64,000 bases of DNA from Tessaracoccus flavescens (lineage in GTDB: Bacteria; Actinomycetota; Actinomycetes; Propionibacteriales; Propionibacteriaceae). The notes below the pieces were generated by a model. It was not told the DNA's origin, searched no databases, and saw nothing but the letters and a program-made list of their open reading frames with translations. This document shows positions 28,842 to 37,200 of this stretch, piece after piece. The position numbers and the translations under genes are program-made. How positions within the stretch are numbered: the first letter of the stretch is position 1; each line of letters opens with the position of its first letter. The stretch covers positions 558,001-622,000 of the forward strand of contig NZ_CP019607.1 of the NCBI RefSeq assembly GCF_001998865.1, given 5' to 3'.

Positions 28842-29216
28842 TCAGCGTGCCTTCTTCTTGCCAGCGACGGCCTTCTTCTTGCCCTTGCGGGTGCGCGCGT
28901 TGGTACGCGTGCGCTGACCACGGACCGGGAGACCACTGCGGTGGCGACGGCCCTGGTAGCAGCCGATCTCGACCTTGCGGCGGATGTCGGCGGCAACGGA
29001 GCGACGGAGGTCACCCTCGATCTCGTAGTTGCCCACGATGTGGTCGCGCAGCGCGACGAGCTGGTCGTCGGTGAGCTGGTGGACTCGAAGATCGCCGCTC
29101 ACTCCGGTGGCGGCGAGGGTCTCGGCGGCGCGGGTCTTGCCCATGCCGAAAATGTAGGTGAGTGCAACCTCAAGGCGCTTGTCGCGCGGGAGGTCAACAC
29201 CAACGAGGCGTGCCAT
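28842..29216 (-). CDS. rpsM: Ribosomal protein S13 (uS13)
   Basis: A 124-residue protein of the 30S head contacting the P-site tRNA. The N-terminus [14 protein letters not shown] and the C-terminal [20 protein letters not shown] are canonical. An in-frame ATG six codons upstream is less likely by alignment. The 253-base gap to rpmJ holds no gene that I can support and no clear terminator or promoter. Confidence 0.97.
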   Translation of the reverse strand: MARLVGVDLPRDKRLEVALTYIFGMGKTRAAETLAATGVSGDLRVHQLTDDQLVALRDHIVGNYEIEGDLRRSVAADIRRKVEIGCYQGRRHRSGLPVRGQRTRTNARTRKGKKKAVAGKKKAR

Positions 29217-29469
29217 CAGGCGGTACCTTTCCATGTATGTCGGTCCTGGCTCTCTGAGCCCGGTCTTGGACCGCGAAGGTGTGTGGCGTGACGCGTCCCC
29301 GCCGCCTGTGGCACCGCTCTTCGGGTGCCGACGGGGCCTTGGCCTTCGTCCAAGGGTGGAACTCCCTCACGGGAGCCTTGCTGTCACGTTGCTTCAGTTG
29401 TGTCGGCGGGGCGGGGACCAGACCCTTTCCGCAATGATCTGCAAACGCCTTGGCAGGCGCAGCCGGGGA

Positions 29470-29583
29470 TCAGCCCTGACGCTGCTTGTGCCGCGGGTTC
29501 TCGCAGATCACCATCACACGACCGTGCCGGCGGATGACCTTGCACTTGTCGCAGATCGTCTTGACGCTCGGCTGAACCTTCAT
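29470..29583 (-). CDS. rpmJ: Ribosomal protein L36 (bL36), zinc-binding form
   Basis: A 37-residue protein too short for most gene finders: it begins [17 protein letters not shown] and ends with the standard [19 protein letters not shown]. The CxxC and the later Cys/His hold a zinc ion, so this is the C+ form. It belongs with rpsM, but is separated from infA by a dead glycosidase gene rather than lying next to it. Confidence 0.96.
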   Translation of the reverse strand: MKVQPSVKTICDKCKVIRRHGRVMVICENPRHKQRQG

Positions 29584-29703
29584 TCGAGCAACCTTTCAAT
29601 CGGCGACTGGGAGCACGCTGAGGGGCGCCCCAATCGGATGGTGAGTGGCCGACCGTGTGTCGAGCGCACGCGAGCGCGCCCGCACATAGGCGACCGAGGG
29701 TCA

Positions 29704-29733
29704 ACTCTACGCGAGGCGACGCCAGATCACCAA
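29704..29733 (-). promoter_or_regulatory. Candidate promoter of the rpmJ-rpsM (alpha) operon
   Basis: Minus strand: TTGGTG, 18-base spacer, TAGAGT, about 120 bases before rpmJ. It sits just past the end of the GH20 remnant, so the alpha operon does not depend on read-through from infA. Confidence 0.5.
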
Positions 29734-29743
29734 ACCCCGTTCG

Positions 29744-30584
29744 CTAGCGGAGGGCGAGCGAGAACACGGCGAGGTGGTACCTGCCGCCTGGTCGGAACCG
29801 GGAAGGGTGAGCGTCGCGATCGTGCGGGTCGGATCGGCCGGGATCTCGTGGAGGTAGACGTAGGTCGTCCGGTTGATCCGGGTCCCGTTTCCGAAGTTGT
29901 GGTGGGATCGCTGATCCGGAACTCCTCCGACGTGCCGTGGGTGTAGGCCACCCGCCCCGTTCCCGAGGCCGGTCCCAGGGCGCCTGTCGTCAGGAGGCCC
30001 ACCGCCTCCGCCGCGGCGTCGACCCGGATCGTCTGCCCGTCGGCCAGCAGCGCATGGGGGCCGTCCTCGTCCGGTCTGGCGAACTGGAACCCGCCCCGTT
30101 CGACGGTGCCGCCTGGTTCGACACCCTGAGCGGTGAGTGCCCAGCTCTTCTGGGTGCCACCCGTCGGGTACCCGTCGGTGCCGATGTGGAAGCGCGGCCC
30201 CGAGAACCAGGTCAGGAATTCGTCCAGCAGCTCCTTCGTCCGGCCGAAGGTCTCCTGCTTCGTGACGTTGACCGTGAAGGTGTTGACGCCTCCCATCGCC
30301 GCACACTCCCAGCCGAGCTCCGGCCAGTAGGCGGTCAGGACCGTCGCGCGTCCTGACCGGTCGTTCTCGGGCAGGATCTCGATGCCGTAGCGGGCGGCCT
30401 CCGCCTCGATCCGCGCGATGTCGTCCTTCGTATAGGACTCCTCGGGCGCCAGCCCTGCGAACTTGGGGCTGTCGAGGCGGAACCCGTTCCACCCGGTGAG
30501 GTGCAGATGCAGGGTGTCGAACTTCAGCCACACCATCTCGCGGATCAGCTGCTCCGATCTTGGGGACCGGGTGAGAGTAGGCAC
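29744..30584 (-). pseudogene. GH20 beta-N-acetylhexosaminidase remnant
   Basis: Fragments of a GH20 glycosidase: IREMVWLKFDTLHLHLTGWN and GFRLDS from the barrel, a break after EILPE where the VPGHS loop should be, then FTVNVTKQETFG and GPRFHIGTDGYP. In active enzymes the last motif is HIGxDE; here the catalytic Glu is Gly. A C-terminal beta-sandwich follows (GQTIRVDAAAEAVGLL) and then two frame changes lead through NGTRINRTTYVYLHEIP to the final GRYHLAVFSLALR and TAG. The N-terminal domain and start are missing. Inserted and decayed between infA and rpmJ, two genes normally adjacent. Confidence 0.75.
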
Positions 30585-30626
30585 GAATTTCGCCGTGAAA
30601 CACGACAGATACCGTTGTCGCGCAGC

Positions 30627-30662
30627 AAAAAGCGCGCCCCTCCCCTCTCGGGATGGGCGCGC
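30627..30662 (-). terminator. Terminator after infA
   Basis: Stem GCGCGCCC-TCCC with GGGA-GGGCGCGC (one bulge on each side), followed on the minus strand by TTTTT. It isolates infA from the genes downstream. Confidence 0.85.
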
Positions 30663-30680
30663 CGGCGGGTGCCTCGTCTG

Positions 30681-30902
30681 TTACTTGTGACGGTAGACGA
30701 TGCGGCCGCGGGTCAGGTCGTAGGGCGACAGCTCGACGACGACGCGGTCGGCAGGCAGGATGCGGATGTAGTGCTGACGCATCTTGCCGCTGATCGTGGT
30801 GAGGACCTTGTGGCCGTTGGCCAGCTCCACGCGGAACATCGCGTTGGGCAGGGCCTCGACCACGGTGCCCTCGAGCTCGAGGGCTCCTTCTTTCTTCGCC
30901 AT
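30681..30902 (-). CDS. infA: Translation initiation factor IF-1
   Basis: A 73-residue OB-fold protein that occupies the ribosomal A site during initiation. The whole sequence is canonical: [49 protein letters not shown] and the end GRIVYRHK. It has its own promoter upstream and its own terminator downstream, so it is monocistronic here. Confidence 0.98.
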   Translation of the reverse strand: MAKKEGALELEGTVVEALPNAMFRVELANGHKVLTTISGKMRQHYIRILPADRVVVELSPYDLTRGRIVYRHK

Positions 30903-30955
30903 GTACTCTCATTCTTTCTCGCTCCGGCGGGCGCCGGATGATACTCCAATCGTCC

Positions 30956-30984
30956 ATTTTACGCTTGTTCAGCGCCCGAGCCAA
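30956..30984 (-). promoter_or_regulatory. Promoter of infA
   Basis: Minus strand: TTGGCT, 17-base spacer, TAAAAT, about 50 bases before the ATG. The insertion sequence begins only 23 bases upstream of the -35, so the promoter has just escaped disruption. Confidence 0.7.
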
Positions 30985-31007
30985 ATGGCCGACGACACTC
31001 ATACATA

Positions 31008-32414
31008 GTCCCCGCGAACGAAGGGGCCGTACCTCACATACTTTTCCCCGGGAAACAGTGACCGGCCACGATGGGGTGTGGAGGTTGGAGAGAAGCTGTC
31101 GATGGCAGCCCGAGTCGAGATCACGAAGAAGTACGCCAAGGCCTATGCCGCGGCCCCGAAGAAGGGCAAGTCCCAGATCCTCGACCACGTGGTCGAGATC
31201 ACCGGCTGGAACCGTGACCATGCCCGCCAGCAGTTGGTGGCCCGGTTGAAACAGGCCCCGGGACGGGCCACCGCGACGGTCGCGGTGATCGATCGGCGCA
31301 AGACCAAGGCGTGTAAGTACTCCTACGACGCCAGGCTGATCCTGCAGCGGGTATGGGCGGCCTCGGGGGGCAGCTGCGGGCAGTACCTCGCCGCATCCAT
31401 GAGCGATCTGATCGATGCGATGGAAGCCGAAGGCGAACTGGTGCCTAGCCAGGACCGTTACAGCGCCGAGGTCAGGGCCGAGCTGGAATCGATGTCGGCG
31501 GCCACGATCGACCGGTACCTCGCACCGGCGCGGGCGAAGGACCCGATCCGAGGAAAGACCGCCACCAAGCCCGGCAGCCTGCTACGAAACTCGATCACCG
31601 TGCGTAAAGCCGGTGACGAGGTCGAAGCCGAACCCGGGTTCTTCGAAGTCGACACCGTGGCCCACTGCGGCCCCACGCTGAAGGGCGAGTTCGCCCGCAG
31701 CGTGAACTTCACCGACATGCACACCGGCTGGAGCTTCACCTACTCCATCCGCAACAACGCCCACCTCCACATCCGGACCGCGTTCGACCACTTCATCGCC
31801 CAGGTCCCGTTCGCGGTCACCGGGATCGATTGTGACAACGGCTCGGAGTTCATCAACCACGACCTGATCGGCTGGGCCGGCCAACGAGAGGTGTTCTTCA
31901 CCCGGTCGCGGCCTTACAAGAAAAACGATCAAGCCACCATCGAATCGAAGAACAACCACCTCGTGCGCCGCTACGGCTTCTACCACCGCTACGACACCGC
32001 CACCGAACTCGCGTTACTCAACCAGCTATGGCCGCTGGTCAACGACCGGCTCAACTTCTTCACCCCCACGAAGAAACCCGAAGGCTGGGCCACCGACACC
32101 GTAGGGCGCCGCAAACGCCTCTACGACAAGCCACGCTCCCCCTACCAGAGGCTCCTGGCCGCCGGGGTCCTCAACCCCGCCCAGGAAACAGAACTAGCCG
32201 CCTACAAGGCCACCCTCAAACCCGTCGCAATGCAACGACGCATCACCGAGATCCAACAGGAGCTCACCCGACTCGCAGGCCGAAAGACAGCCCGTCTCGA
32301 ACAACACATCGCATGGAAGGCACCCGACCCCGCCGGCCTCAAAACCCGGGCCAGCTAACCCTTGTTTTCGCGGGGAAAAATATCTGAGGTAAGGCCTACC
32401 ATTTCGCGGGGACT
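31008..32414 (+). mobile_element. Complete IS1202-like insertion sequence (ISNCY type)
   Basis: About 1.4 kb, with one transposase gene and long imperfect terminal inverted repeats of roughly 50 bases. Both ends, read inward, start AGTCCCCGCGAA and share TACCTCA-ATA-TTTTCCCCG-GAAA in register. No target-site duplication is evident in the 25-30 bases on either side, which may mean the flanks changed after insertion or the true end is offset. It lies between infA and the YciI-like gene. The intact ends and gene suggest a recent arrival. Confidence 0.85.
31102..32358 (+). CDS. DDE (rve-type) transposase of the IS1202-like element
   Basis: A 418-residue transposase: N-terminal HTH region (MAARVEITKKYAKAYAAAPK; DHVVEITGWNRDHARQQL) and an integrase catalytic core with EVDTVAH (Asp184), GIDCDNGSEF (Asp245) and KNDQATIESKN (Glu281), i.e. 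a DD35E triad. C-terminal RRKRLYDKPRSPYQRLL and a basic coiled-coil end. The ATG was preferred to a GTG eight codons upstream because GGAGAGAAG precedes it. No frameshift, so probably active. Confidence 0.88.
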   Translation: MAARVEITKKYAKAYAAAPKKGKSQILDHVVEITGWNRDHARQQLVARLKQAPGRATATVAVIDRRKTKACKYSYDARLILQRVWAASGGSCGQYLAASMSDLIDAMEAEGELVPSQDRYSAEVRAELESMSAATIDRYLAPARAKDPIRGKTATKPGSLLRNSITVRKAGDEVEAEPGFFEVDTVAHCGPTLKGEFARSVNFTDMHTGWSFTYSIRNNAHLHIRTAFDHFIAQVPFAVTGIDCDNGSEFINHDLIGWAGQREVFFTRSRPYKKNDQATIESKNNHLVRRYGFYHRYDTATELALLNQLWPLVNDRLNFFTPTKKPEGWATDTVGRRKRLYDKPRSPYQRLLAAGVLNPAQETELAAYKATLKPVAMQRRITEIQQELTRLAGRKTARLEQHIAWKAPDPAGLKTRAS

Positions 32415-32477
32415 TGACAGTGAGGTACCACGACGGCGGCTCCCGCAGGCCGCCTCCACCCGATCCGAGCGAGGCTC

Positions 32478-32483
32478 TAGCCT
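32478..32483 (+). promoter_or_regulatory. -10 box of the YciI-like gene (leaderless arrangement)
   Basis: TAGCCT, six bases, ATG; no ribosome-binding site. Confidence 0.5.
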
Positions 32484-32489
32484 GAGCGC

Positions 32490-32771
32490 ATGAGCTACTT
32501 CGCCGTGCACTACCGCTACGTCCAGGACGCCGACGCGCTCGATCTCGTGCGCCCCCGTCACCGTGAGTACCTCGCCTCCCTTGTCGGGGACACCCTCGTG
32601 GCGAGCGGCCCCTACCCGGAGGCGGCGGTGCCGAGCGCCCTGCTGATCTTCAACGCGGAGAGCAGGGACCGGATCGTCGGCCAACTCAACGCCGACCCCT
32701 TCTGGCGGGAGGGGCTGATCGCCGAGCGCGTCATCGAACCGTGGAACCCGGTGATCGGCTCCCTGGCCTGA
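32490..32771 (+). CDS. YciI-family protein
   Basis: A 93-residue alpha+beta dimeric-barrel protein. Family landmarks: an N-terminal strand with MSYFAVHYRYV, RPRHREYLASL (the conserved His is at this helix), ASGPYPEAAVPSALLIFNAE, and DPFWREGLIAERVIEPWNPV at the end. YciI proteins may be small hydrolases or sensors; no function can be fixed. It lies convergent with the GH94 gene with one base between the stops. Confidence 0.8.
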   Translation: MSYFAVHYRYVQDADALDLVRPRHREYLASLVGDTLVASGPYPEAAVPSALLIFNAESRDRIVGQLNADPFWREGLIAERVIEPWNPVIGSLA

Positions 32772-32772
32772 C

Positions 32773-35700
32773 TCAGGCCGTGACGATCCTCAGCGTGGTC
32801 ACGTCCCTGAGGTCCCCGGCGCTGACCGCCACCCCGGGCTCGCGGTAGGGATTGCTGAGCGGCCGCGTGTCGAGCGGCCGGCCGTCGGCCTCCACCGCTG
32901 TCACGCCGTGACCGAGCGGTCCTGTCTCGATCTCGAGCCGGAGCCGGTCTCCGAGCACGGGTACCGTCGCCTCGAGCCGCCCGAGGCCCGGGTCGATCAC
33001 CGGGTCGATCTCGACCTCGACGCCAGCGTGGCGCAGGCCGAGCATCCGCTGGGTCAGCACCTCGAGGAACAGACCCGGCCCCGACGAGTAGACGCGCCAG
33101 CCCCCTTCGAGCGCGACCTCGCCTGAGCGGACACGGTCGTAGTGCGCGGCCGCCTCGTAGCGGTCGGCGAACGCCGCGTCGGAGCTCGACGCATAGGTGT
33201 TGGACTGGCGCGGCGCGGCGCTCGGCACCAGCTGATCGACGCCGACGGGAACGGCGAGCGCGAGCGCACGCAGCAGCTCCACGCCATCGCCGTGCCTCGC
33301 GAGGGCCTCGGCGTAGCGCAGGTGGGCGTGCATGTACATCAGGCCGATCTCGCGACCGAAGAAGCTCGCCGCCTCGGCCCGTTGGAAGGTCCGCATCGGT
33401 CCCCCGCGGTAGGCAACGGGACGGTCGAACAGGCGGACCCCGTCCGGCCCGGTGAGGTGCTCGGCGATCAGGGCCAGGTGGTCACGCGCCTCGTCGGGGG
33501 TGAGCAGATCCCCGGAGATGGCGTGGATCATGGGCAGCACCGAGTAGGTCAGCCCCGTGGAACGGTCGCGGGGATGGATCAACGGCGAGAAGTCGCCAGC
33601 ATCGTCGACCACGGCGTACCCGGCGAGGACACCGTCGATCAGGAGGTGCCTGCGCAGGTCGGCCGCCGTCGCCTCGGCGAGCGCGCCTGCCCGCTCCCCC
33701 TCGGAAGATCCGCCGCCGAGCCCCGACGCGAGCCGGGTCAGCGCCTCGTTCTGCAGGACCGCCGTCCAGGTGGAGACCATCGCGTCGGCCAATTGAGGAT
33801 CGGCTGGCTGCAGCGAGTCATTCCAGTCCCCATGCCCGTACGCGGGAAGCGCCGTCCCCGCGACGAGGGTCGCCTCGATCGCGTCGAGCGCCCGGGCCAC
33901 ATGGGCGGTCACGGTGCCCGTCGATCCGGGCACCCCGTCCCCGGTGAACGGGACCAGCTCGTCGAGCACCGTGCGGTCGCCCGTCGCCTCCAGGTACTGC
34001 CCGAGGGCGAGCAGCGGCCAGTAGACGACGTCGCCATGCGAGTCGGTCACGACGTCGCGCCGGAAGCCGGGAAGGAAGTCGAAGGCCTGGGGCCAGTCTC
34101 CGCGCTCGTGCTGTGCGCGGAAGACGGTGAGCAGCAACTCGCGCCAGGCGTCGTGCTCACCCCAGGCCCGCAGCAGGCCGATCGGGCCCTGGGCGACGTC
34201 GCGGGTTCCCCAGGCCCCTCCTGTGTGCTGCTCCAGGCCCCTCGGCGAGAGGTAGTGCACGAGCGCGTCGTGGGCGAACCAGGCGAGCATCGCGTCGATC
34301 CTGGAGACCAGCTCGGCCGACCCACCCTCGGCGCCGACGCTCAGCGCCTCGCGCGCCGATTCCCAACCCGGCCCGCGCCGGGCAGGCGTCCCCGCCCCCG
34401 CCGTCCTCGGGCGCAGCCTGAGCCGCCAGTGATTGGTAGCCGCGACGCGCACGGTGAGGACCGGCTCGCCGCGGGTCTCCCCGTCGGAGAAGAGGGCCTC
34501 GTCACCCGCGACCCGCGCCCCATCCGGCGGCTCGACCTCGAGCCAGGAGCCGCTCGCTGCGGCGAGCGCGGCCGGGGGCGCCGTGACGCTCACCTCGCTG
34601 CCCGACACCTCGACGACACCGAGCTGTCCGGGCGCGCCGTGCCAGTCGAAGGCCAGAATCACGAGGGCGGGCACGGGGTCCCCCTGGAGAGTGGCCACCT
34701 CGACGTCGACCGATCCGTCCGGTCGTGGTCCACGCGTGTGCACCCGGACCATCCGCTCTGCCAGGGCGTAGAACCAGGTGGCCGAGTCCAGGTCTGACAG
34801 CCATCCGGACGGCGTGCCGAGCAGTTGCCAGCCCGCGCCGACGTCGACGGCGATCCGCAGACCGTGGATCCGTCCGATGCCGAGCGGGGTCTCGGGCGCG
34901 GCGAGGATCCTCCCGAGTGCGGCGTGGCCGTGCGTCAGGTGGGAGCAGAAACCGCCGTCCATCCAGACGGTGCACGTCACGTCGGCAGCGTCCGGGGTGA
35001 GCCGACCGAAGGGCCTCAGGATCTGGCCGTGGGGTCGCAGCACGGCGCGCTGCTTGGCCGCCGTGACGAGGTGCGCGCCGCCCCCGGTGAACCACGCCAC
35101 GTCCTCACCGTCGGTGCGCTCGACGTGATGACGTGCCCCTGGAACGAGCCGCTCGAGCTCATCGGACGTGAGGTCCCGCGCCACGACGGGCGGGGCTCCC
35201 CGACCGACGAGGCTCGCCGGATCCTGGGTGACGATCTGGCGCGGCTCCCCGGAGGGGGTGAGGCCGTCGGCGAGTGCGGCGTCGGCCTGGCTGGTCGCCT
35301 CGGGATGATCCTCGACGAGGAGCACGAAGCAGCCGCCGCGCCAACTCTCGCCCGGGCCGAGCCGGACCGTTGCGCTCTGCAGGATGGCGGCCGCATGCTC
35401 TCCCTGGAGTCGGCGGCTCGGCAGGTCGCGGCGAAGCCCCGGCCAAGCTGCACCCTCGGCCAGTCCACGTCCGGTGAGCTGGGTCACGTCGGTTGCCCAG
35501 CCGCTCGCGCCGGTCCAGGAGCCGACCAGCGCCCACGGGTTCGTCTTCCCCGGCAGGTTCTGGCGCACGGCGACCGCGGTGCCGCGCTCCCCCAGGTCGA
35601 CGGGGGTCAGGTCGAGGTACTGGCTCGGATACAGCCGGTTGGCGGCGAGCACCTCGTCGGGCGTGAGTGCCGGGTCCTCCACGAACACGAGGTCGAAGAC

Positions 35701-35928
35701 CGCATCGTCGCTTGCCTCGTTCGTGACGATCACCTCCGTCGACCAACCCTCGCGGCCCTCGAGTCCGGTGCGCAGCAGTCGCCAGGCCAGTTGACCGACC
35801 TTTCCCGCCGGTGTGCCGCTCAGCACGTTGGGTTCCCATCCGTCGGGCAGTCGCAGCCGCAGCCACACGCCGGCCACCTTGTCCTCAAGCAGGCTCGCCG
35901 GATGCAGCAGTGCAGTCGTGGTGCTCAT
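32773..35928 (-). CDS. GH94-type phosphorylase, likely beta-1,2-oligoglucan phosphorylase
   Basis: A 1051-residue cytosolic protein. The (alpha/alpha)6 catalytic domain carries the GH94 features WGTRDVAQGP, GDWPQAFDFLPG, and the general-acid block GHGDWNDSLQ (Asp701). Such enzymes cleave a glycosidic bond with phosphate, releasing glucose-1-phosphate. The length fits the 1050-1110-residue 1,2-beta-oligoglucan phosphorylases (Listeria Lin1839 type) better than cellobiose phosphorylases (about 800). No transferase domain is present, so it is not a cyclic glucan synthase. Neighbours (CUT1 importer, exported hydrolase, GH3) support sophorooligosaccharide use; the exact linkage is inferred. The ATG has no ribosome-binding site; a promoter with TACAGT six bases before it makes a leaderless mRNA likely, and a LacI operator overlaps that promoter. 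Confidence 0.82.
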   Translation of the reverse strand: MSTTTALLHPASLLEDKVAGVWLRLRLPDGWEPNVLSGTPAGKVGQLAWRLLRTGLEGREGWSTEVIVTNEASDDAVFDLVFVEDPALTPDEVLAANRLYPSQYLDLTPVDLGERGTAVAVRQNLPGKTNPWALVGSWTGASGWATDVTQLTGRGLAEGAAWPGLRRDLPSRRLQGEHAAAILQSATVRLGPGESWRGGCFVLLVEDHPEATSQADAALADGLTPSGEPRQIVTQDPASLVGRGAPPVVARDLTSDELERLVPGARHHVERTDGEDVAWFTGGGAHLVTAAKQRAVLRPHGQILRPFGRLTPDAADVTCTVWMDGGFCSHLTHGHAALGRILAAPETPLGIGRIHGLRIAVDVGAGWQLLGTPSGWLSDLDSATWFYALAERMVRVHTRGPRPDGSVDVEVATLQGDPVPALVILAFDWHGAPGQLGVVEVSGSEVSVTAPPAALAAASGSWLEVEPPDGARVAGDEALFSDGETRGEPVLTVRVAATNHWRLRLRPRTAGAGTPARRGPGWESAREALSVGAEGGSAELVSRIDAMLAWFAHDALVHYLSPRGLEQHTGGAWGTRDVAQGPIGLLRAWGEHDAWRELLLTVFRAQHERGDWPQAFDFLPGFRRDVVTDSHGDVVYWPLLALGQYLEATGDRTVLDELVPFTGDGVPGSTGTVTAHVARALDAIEATLVAGTALPAYGHGDWNDSLQPADPQLADAMVSTWTAVLQNEALTRLASGLGGGSSEGERAGALAEATAADLRRHLLIDGVLAGYAVVDDAGDFSPLIHPRDRSTGLTYSVLPMIHAISGDLLTPDEARDHLALIAEHLTGPDGVRLFDRPVAYRGGPMRTFQRAEAASFFGREIGLMYMHAHLRYAEALARHGDGVELLRALALAVPVGVDQLVPSAAPRQSNTYASSSDAAFADRYEAAAHYDRVRSGEVALEGGWRVYSSGPGLFLEVLTQRMLGLRHAGVEVEIDPVIDPGLGRLEATVPVLGDRLRLEIETGPLGHGVTAVEADGRPLDTRPLSNPYREPGVAVSAGDLRDVTTLRIVTA

Positions 35929-35934
35929 CGCCAA

Positions 35935-35964
35935 ACTGTAAGCGCTTACCTTTGAGGAGTGCAA
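35935..35964 (-). promoter_or_regulatory. Promoter of the GH94 gene
   Basis: Minus strand: TTGCAC, 18-base spacer, TACAGT, then six bases to the ATG. The -10 hexamer shares bases with the operator. Confidence 0.6.
35938..35949. promoter_or_regulatory. LacI-type operator O1
   Basis: Perfect palindrome GTAAGCGCTTAC with the central CG typical of LacI-family operators. It overlaps the spacer and -10 of the GH94 promoter, so bound repressor would block it. The regulator gene lies about 90 bases away, divergent. Confidence 0.8.
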
Positions 35965-36040
35965 TGATCTGGACGAGAGCGCAATAGGCTCGGGGAACCT
36001 TCCCGTCACCACGGGGGGCACAGAGAGGAATGCCGCAGAC

Positions 36041-37030
36041 ATGGCCCGCAGACACACGATCTATGAGGTCGCCGCGGCCGCGGGCGTCTCCATCGCGACC
36101 GTCTCACGGGTGCTCACCAAGCCCGATGTCGTCTCCCCCGCGACAAGGGAGAAGGTCATGCTGGCCGTCGAAGAGTTGAGCTACGTCCCGACAGGCGCGG
36201 CGCGCTCACTTGCCGCTCGAAGCAACGAGGCGTTCGGTCTCGCCCTTCCGGAACTCGGGGGCCCCTACTACGCGGAACTGCTCAGCGGGTTCGAGGCGGC
36301 TGCGGCCGAGCGCGGCGCCAGCGTCATGGTGGTCCTCACCCGCGGCAAGGCTCACGCGGACAAGGCGGTCCGACGGCTGGCCGGCCGGGTCGACGCCCTC
36401 GCCGTCATGGGCGGGGTCGAGATCTCCGAGTCAACCCTCGAGACGCTGCGCAGGAAGGTCCCGCTCGTGGTCATCGCAGGCGGTGCGACAGAGGAGTCCT
36501 TCTCCACGGAGAACGTGGCGAGCGCCCGCGAACTCACCGGACATCTGCTCGACGAACACTCCCGCACGGCGCTGCGCTTCGTCGGCGACCCCGAAAGGGC
36601 CCCGGACGTCGATGAACGGCACCGGGGATTCGTCGCCGCCCACGCCGACCGGGGGCTCGAGCCCGCGCCCCCCATCCGCTGCGAGACCCTCGAGTCGGAG
36701 GGCGAGCGCATCGCCGACGCCGTCCTTGCCTGCGAGCTGGCCGCCGACGCCCTGGTCTGCGCGAACGACGAACTGGCCCTGGCACTGCAGCGCACGCTCA
36801 TGCGGGGCGGCCTCTCCGTCCCTGAAGACGTCTCCGTCACGGGCTGGGACGACATGATGGCGGCCCGCTACGTGACGCCCGGCCTCACCACCGTCCGCCA
36901 GCCCGTGCGCGAACTCGGCGCGCTTGTCGTCCAGCGGATCGAACAGCTGCTCGGCGGCGACGGGGCCTCGACGCTCGAGCGACGCCTCCCCACGACGGTC
37001 GTGCTGCGACAGTCGTGCGGCTGCGCCTGA
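36041..37030 (+). CDS. LacI-family transcriptional regulator of the glucan locus
   Basis: A 329-residue repressor-type protein. HTH: TIYEVAAAAGVSIATVSRVL; hinge: TGAARSLAARSNEAFG; the ligand-binding core has the periplasmic-binding-protein fold, with [15 protein letters not shown] and the late ADALVCANDELALALQR and DVSVTGWDDMMAARYVTP. The start is an ATG with GAGAGGAATG upstream. It sits between the GH94 gene and the ABC operon, and both are preceded by the same palindrome, so it very likely controls both and responds to an imported oligosaccharide. Confidence 0.9.
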   Translation: MARRHTIYEVAAAAGVSIATVSRVLTKPDVVSPATREKVMLAVEELSYVPTGAARSLAARSNEAFGLALPELGGPYYAELLSGFEAAAAERGASVMVVLTRGKAHADKAVRRLAGRVDALAVMGGVEISESTLETLRRKVPLVVIAGGATEESFSTENVASARELTGHLLDEHSRTALRFVGDPERAPDVDERHRGFVAAHADRGLEPAPPIRCETLESEGERIADAVLACELAADALVCANDELALALQRTLMRGGLSVPEDVSVTGWDDMMAARYVTPGLTTVRQPVRELGALVVQRIEQLLGGDGASTLERRLPTTVVLRQSCGCA

Positions 37031-37051
37031 GAGGCGGATCCGGCAGAACCC

Positions 37052-37080
37052 TTGCGCTTGATCCCTGCGCACTGTACGGT
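37052..37080 (+). promoter_or_regulatory. Promoter of the sugar ABC operon
   Basis: TTGCGC, 17-base spacer, TACGGT. The expected start of transcription falls in the first operator just downstream. Confidence 0.6.
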
Positions 37081-37085
37081 CCCAT

Positions 37086-37097
37086 GTAAGCGCTTAC
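37086..37097. promoter_or_regulatory. LacI-type operator O2
   Basis: A second perfect copy of GTAAGCGCTTAC, at the predicted transcription start of the ABC operon. Confidence 0.8.
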
Positions 37098-37109
37098 GTA
37101 AGCGCATAC
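37098..37109. promoter_or_regulatory. LacI-type operator O3
   Basis: GTAAGCGCATAC, one mismatch from the palindrome and directly abutting O2, giving a tandem repressor-binding site. Confidence 0.65.
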
Positions 37110-37200
37110 ACGACCGGTCGAGGCTCAATGGCGTCCCTCAGGTGCGAAGGCATCCGGAAATCGCGACGGGGCTCTGACCAGACTTTCAGGAGGAGAGACC

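Noticed and set aside
30983..32440. Target-site duplication of the IS1202-like element
   Set aside because: The 25-30 bases left of the first inverted repeat and right of the second show no convincing direct repeat.
32773..35928. Cyclic beta-1,2-glucan synthase (NdvB-like) as alternative to phosphorylase
   Set aside because: NdvB proteins are near 2800 residues with membrane helices and a GT84 domain; none is present here and the protein is soluble.
34825..35955. Plus-strand open frame opposite the GH94 gene
   Set aside because: No recognisable domain, and the minus-strand protein is a clear GH94 across the same stretch.
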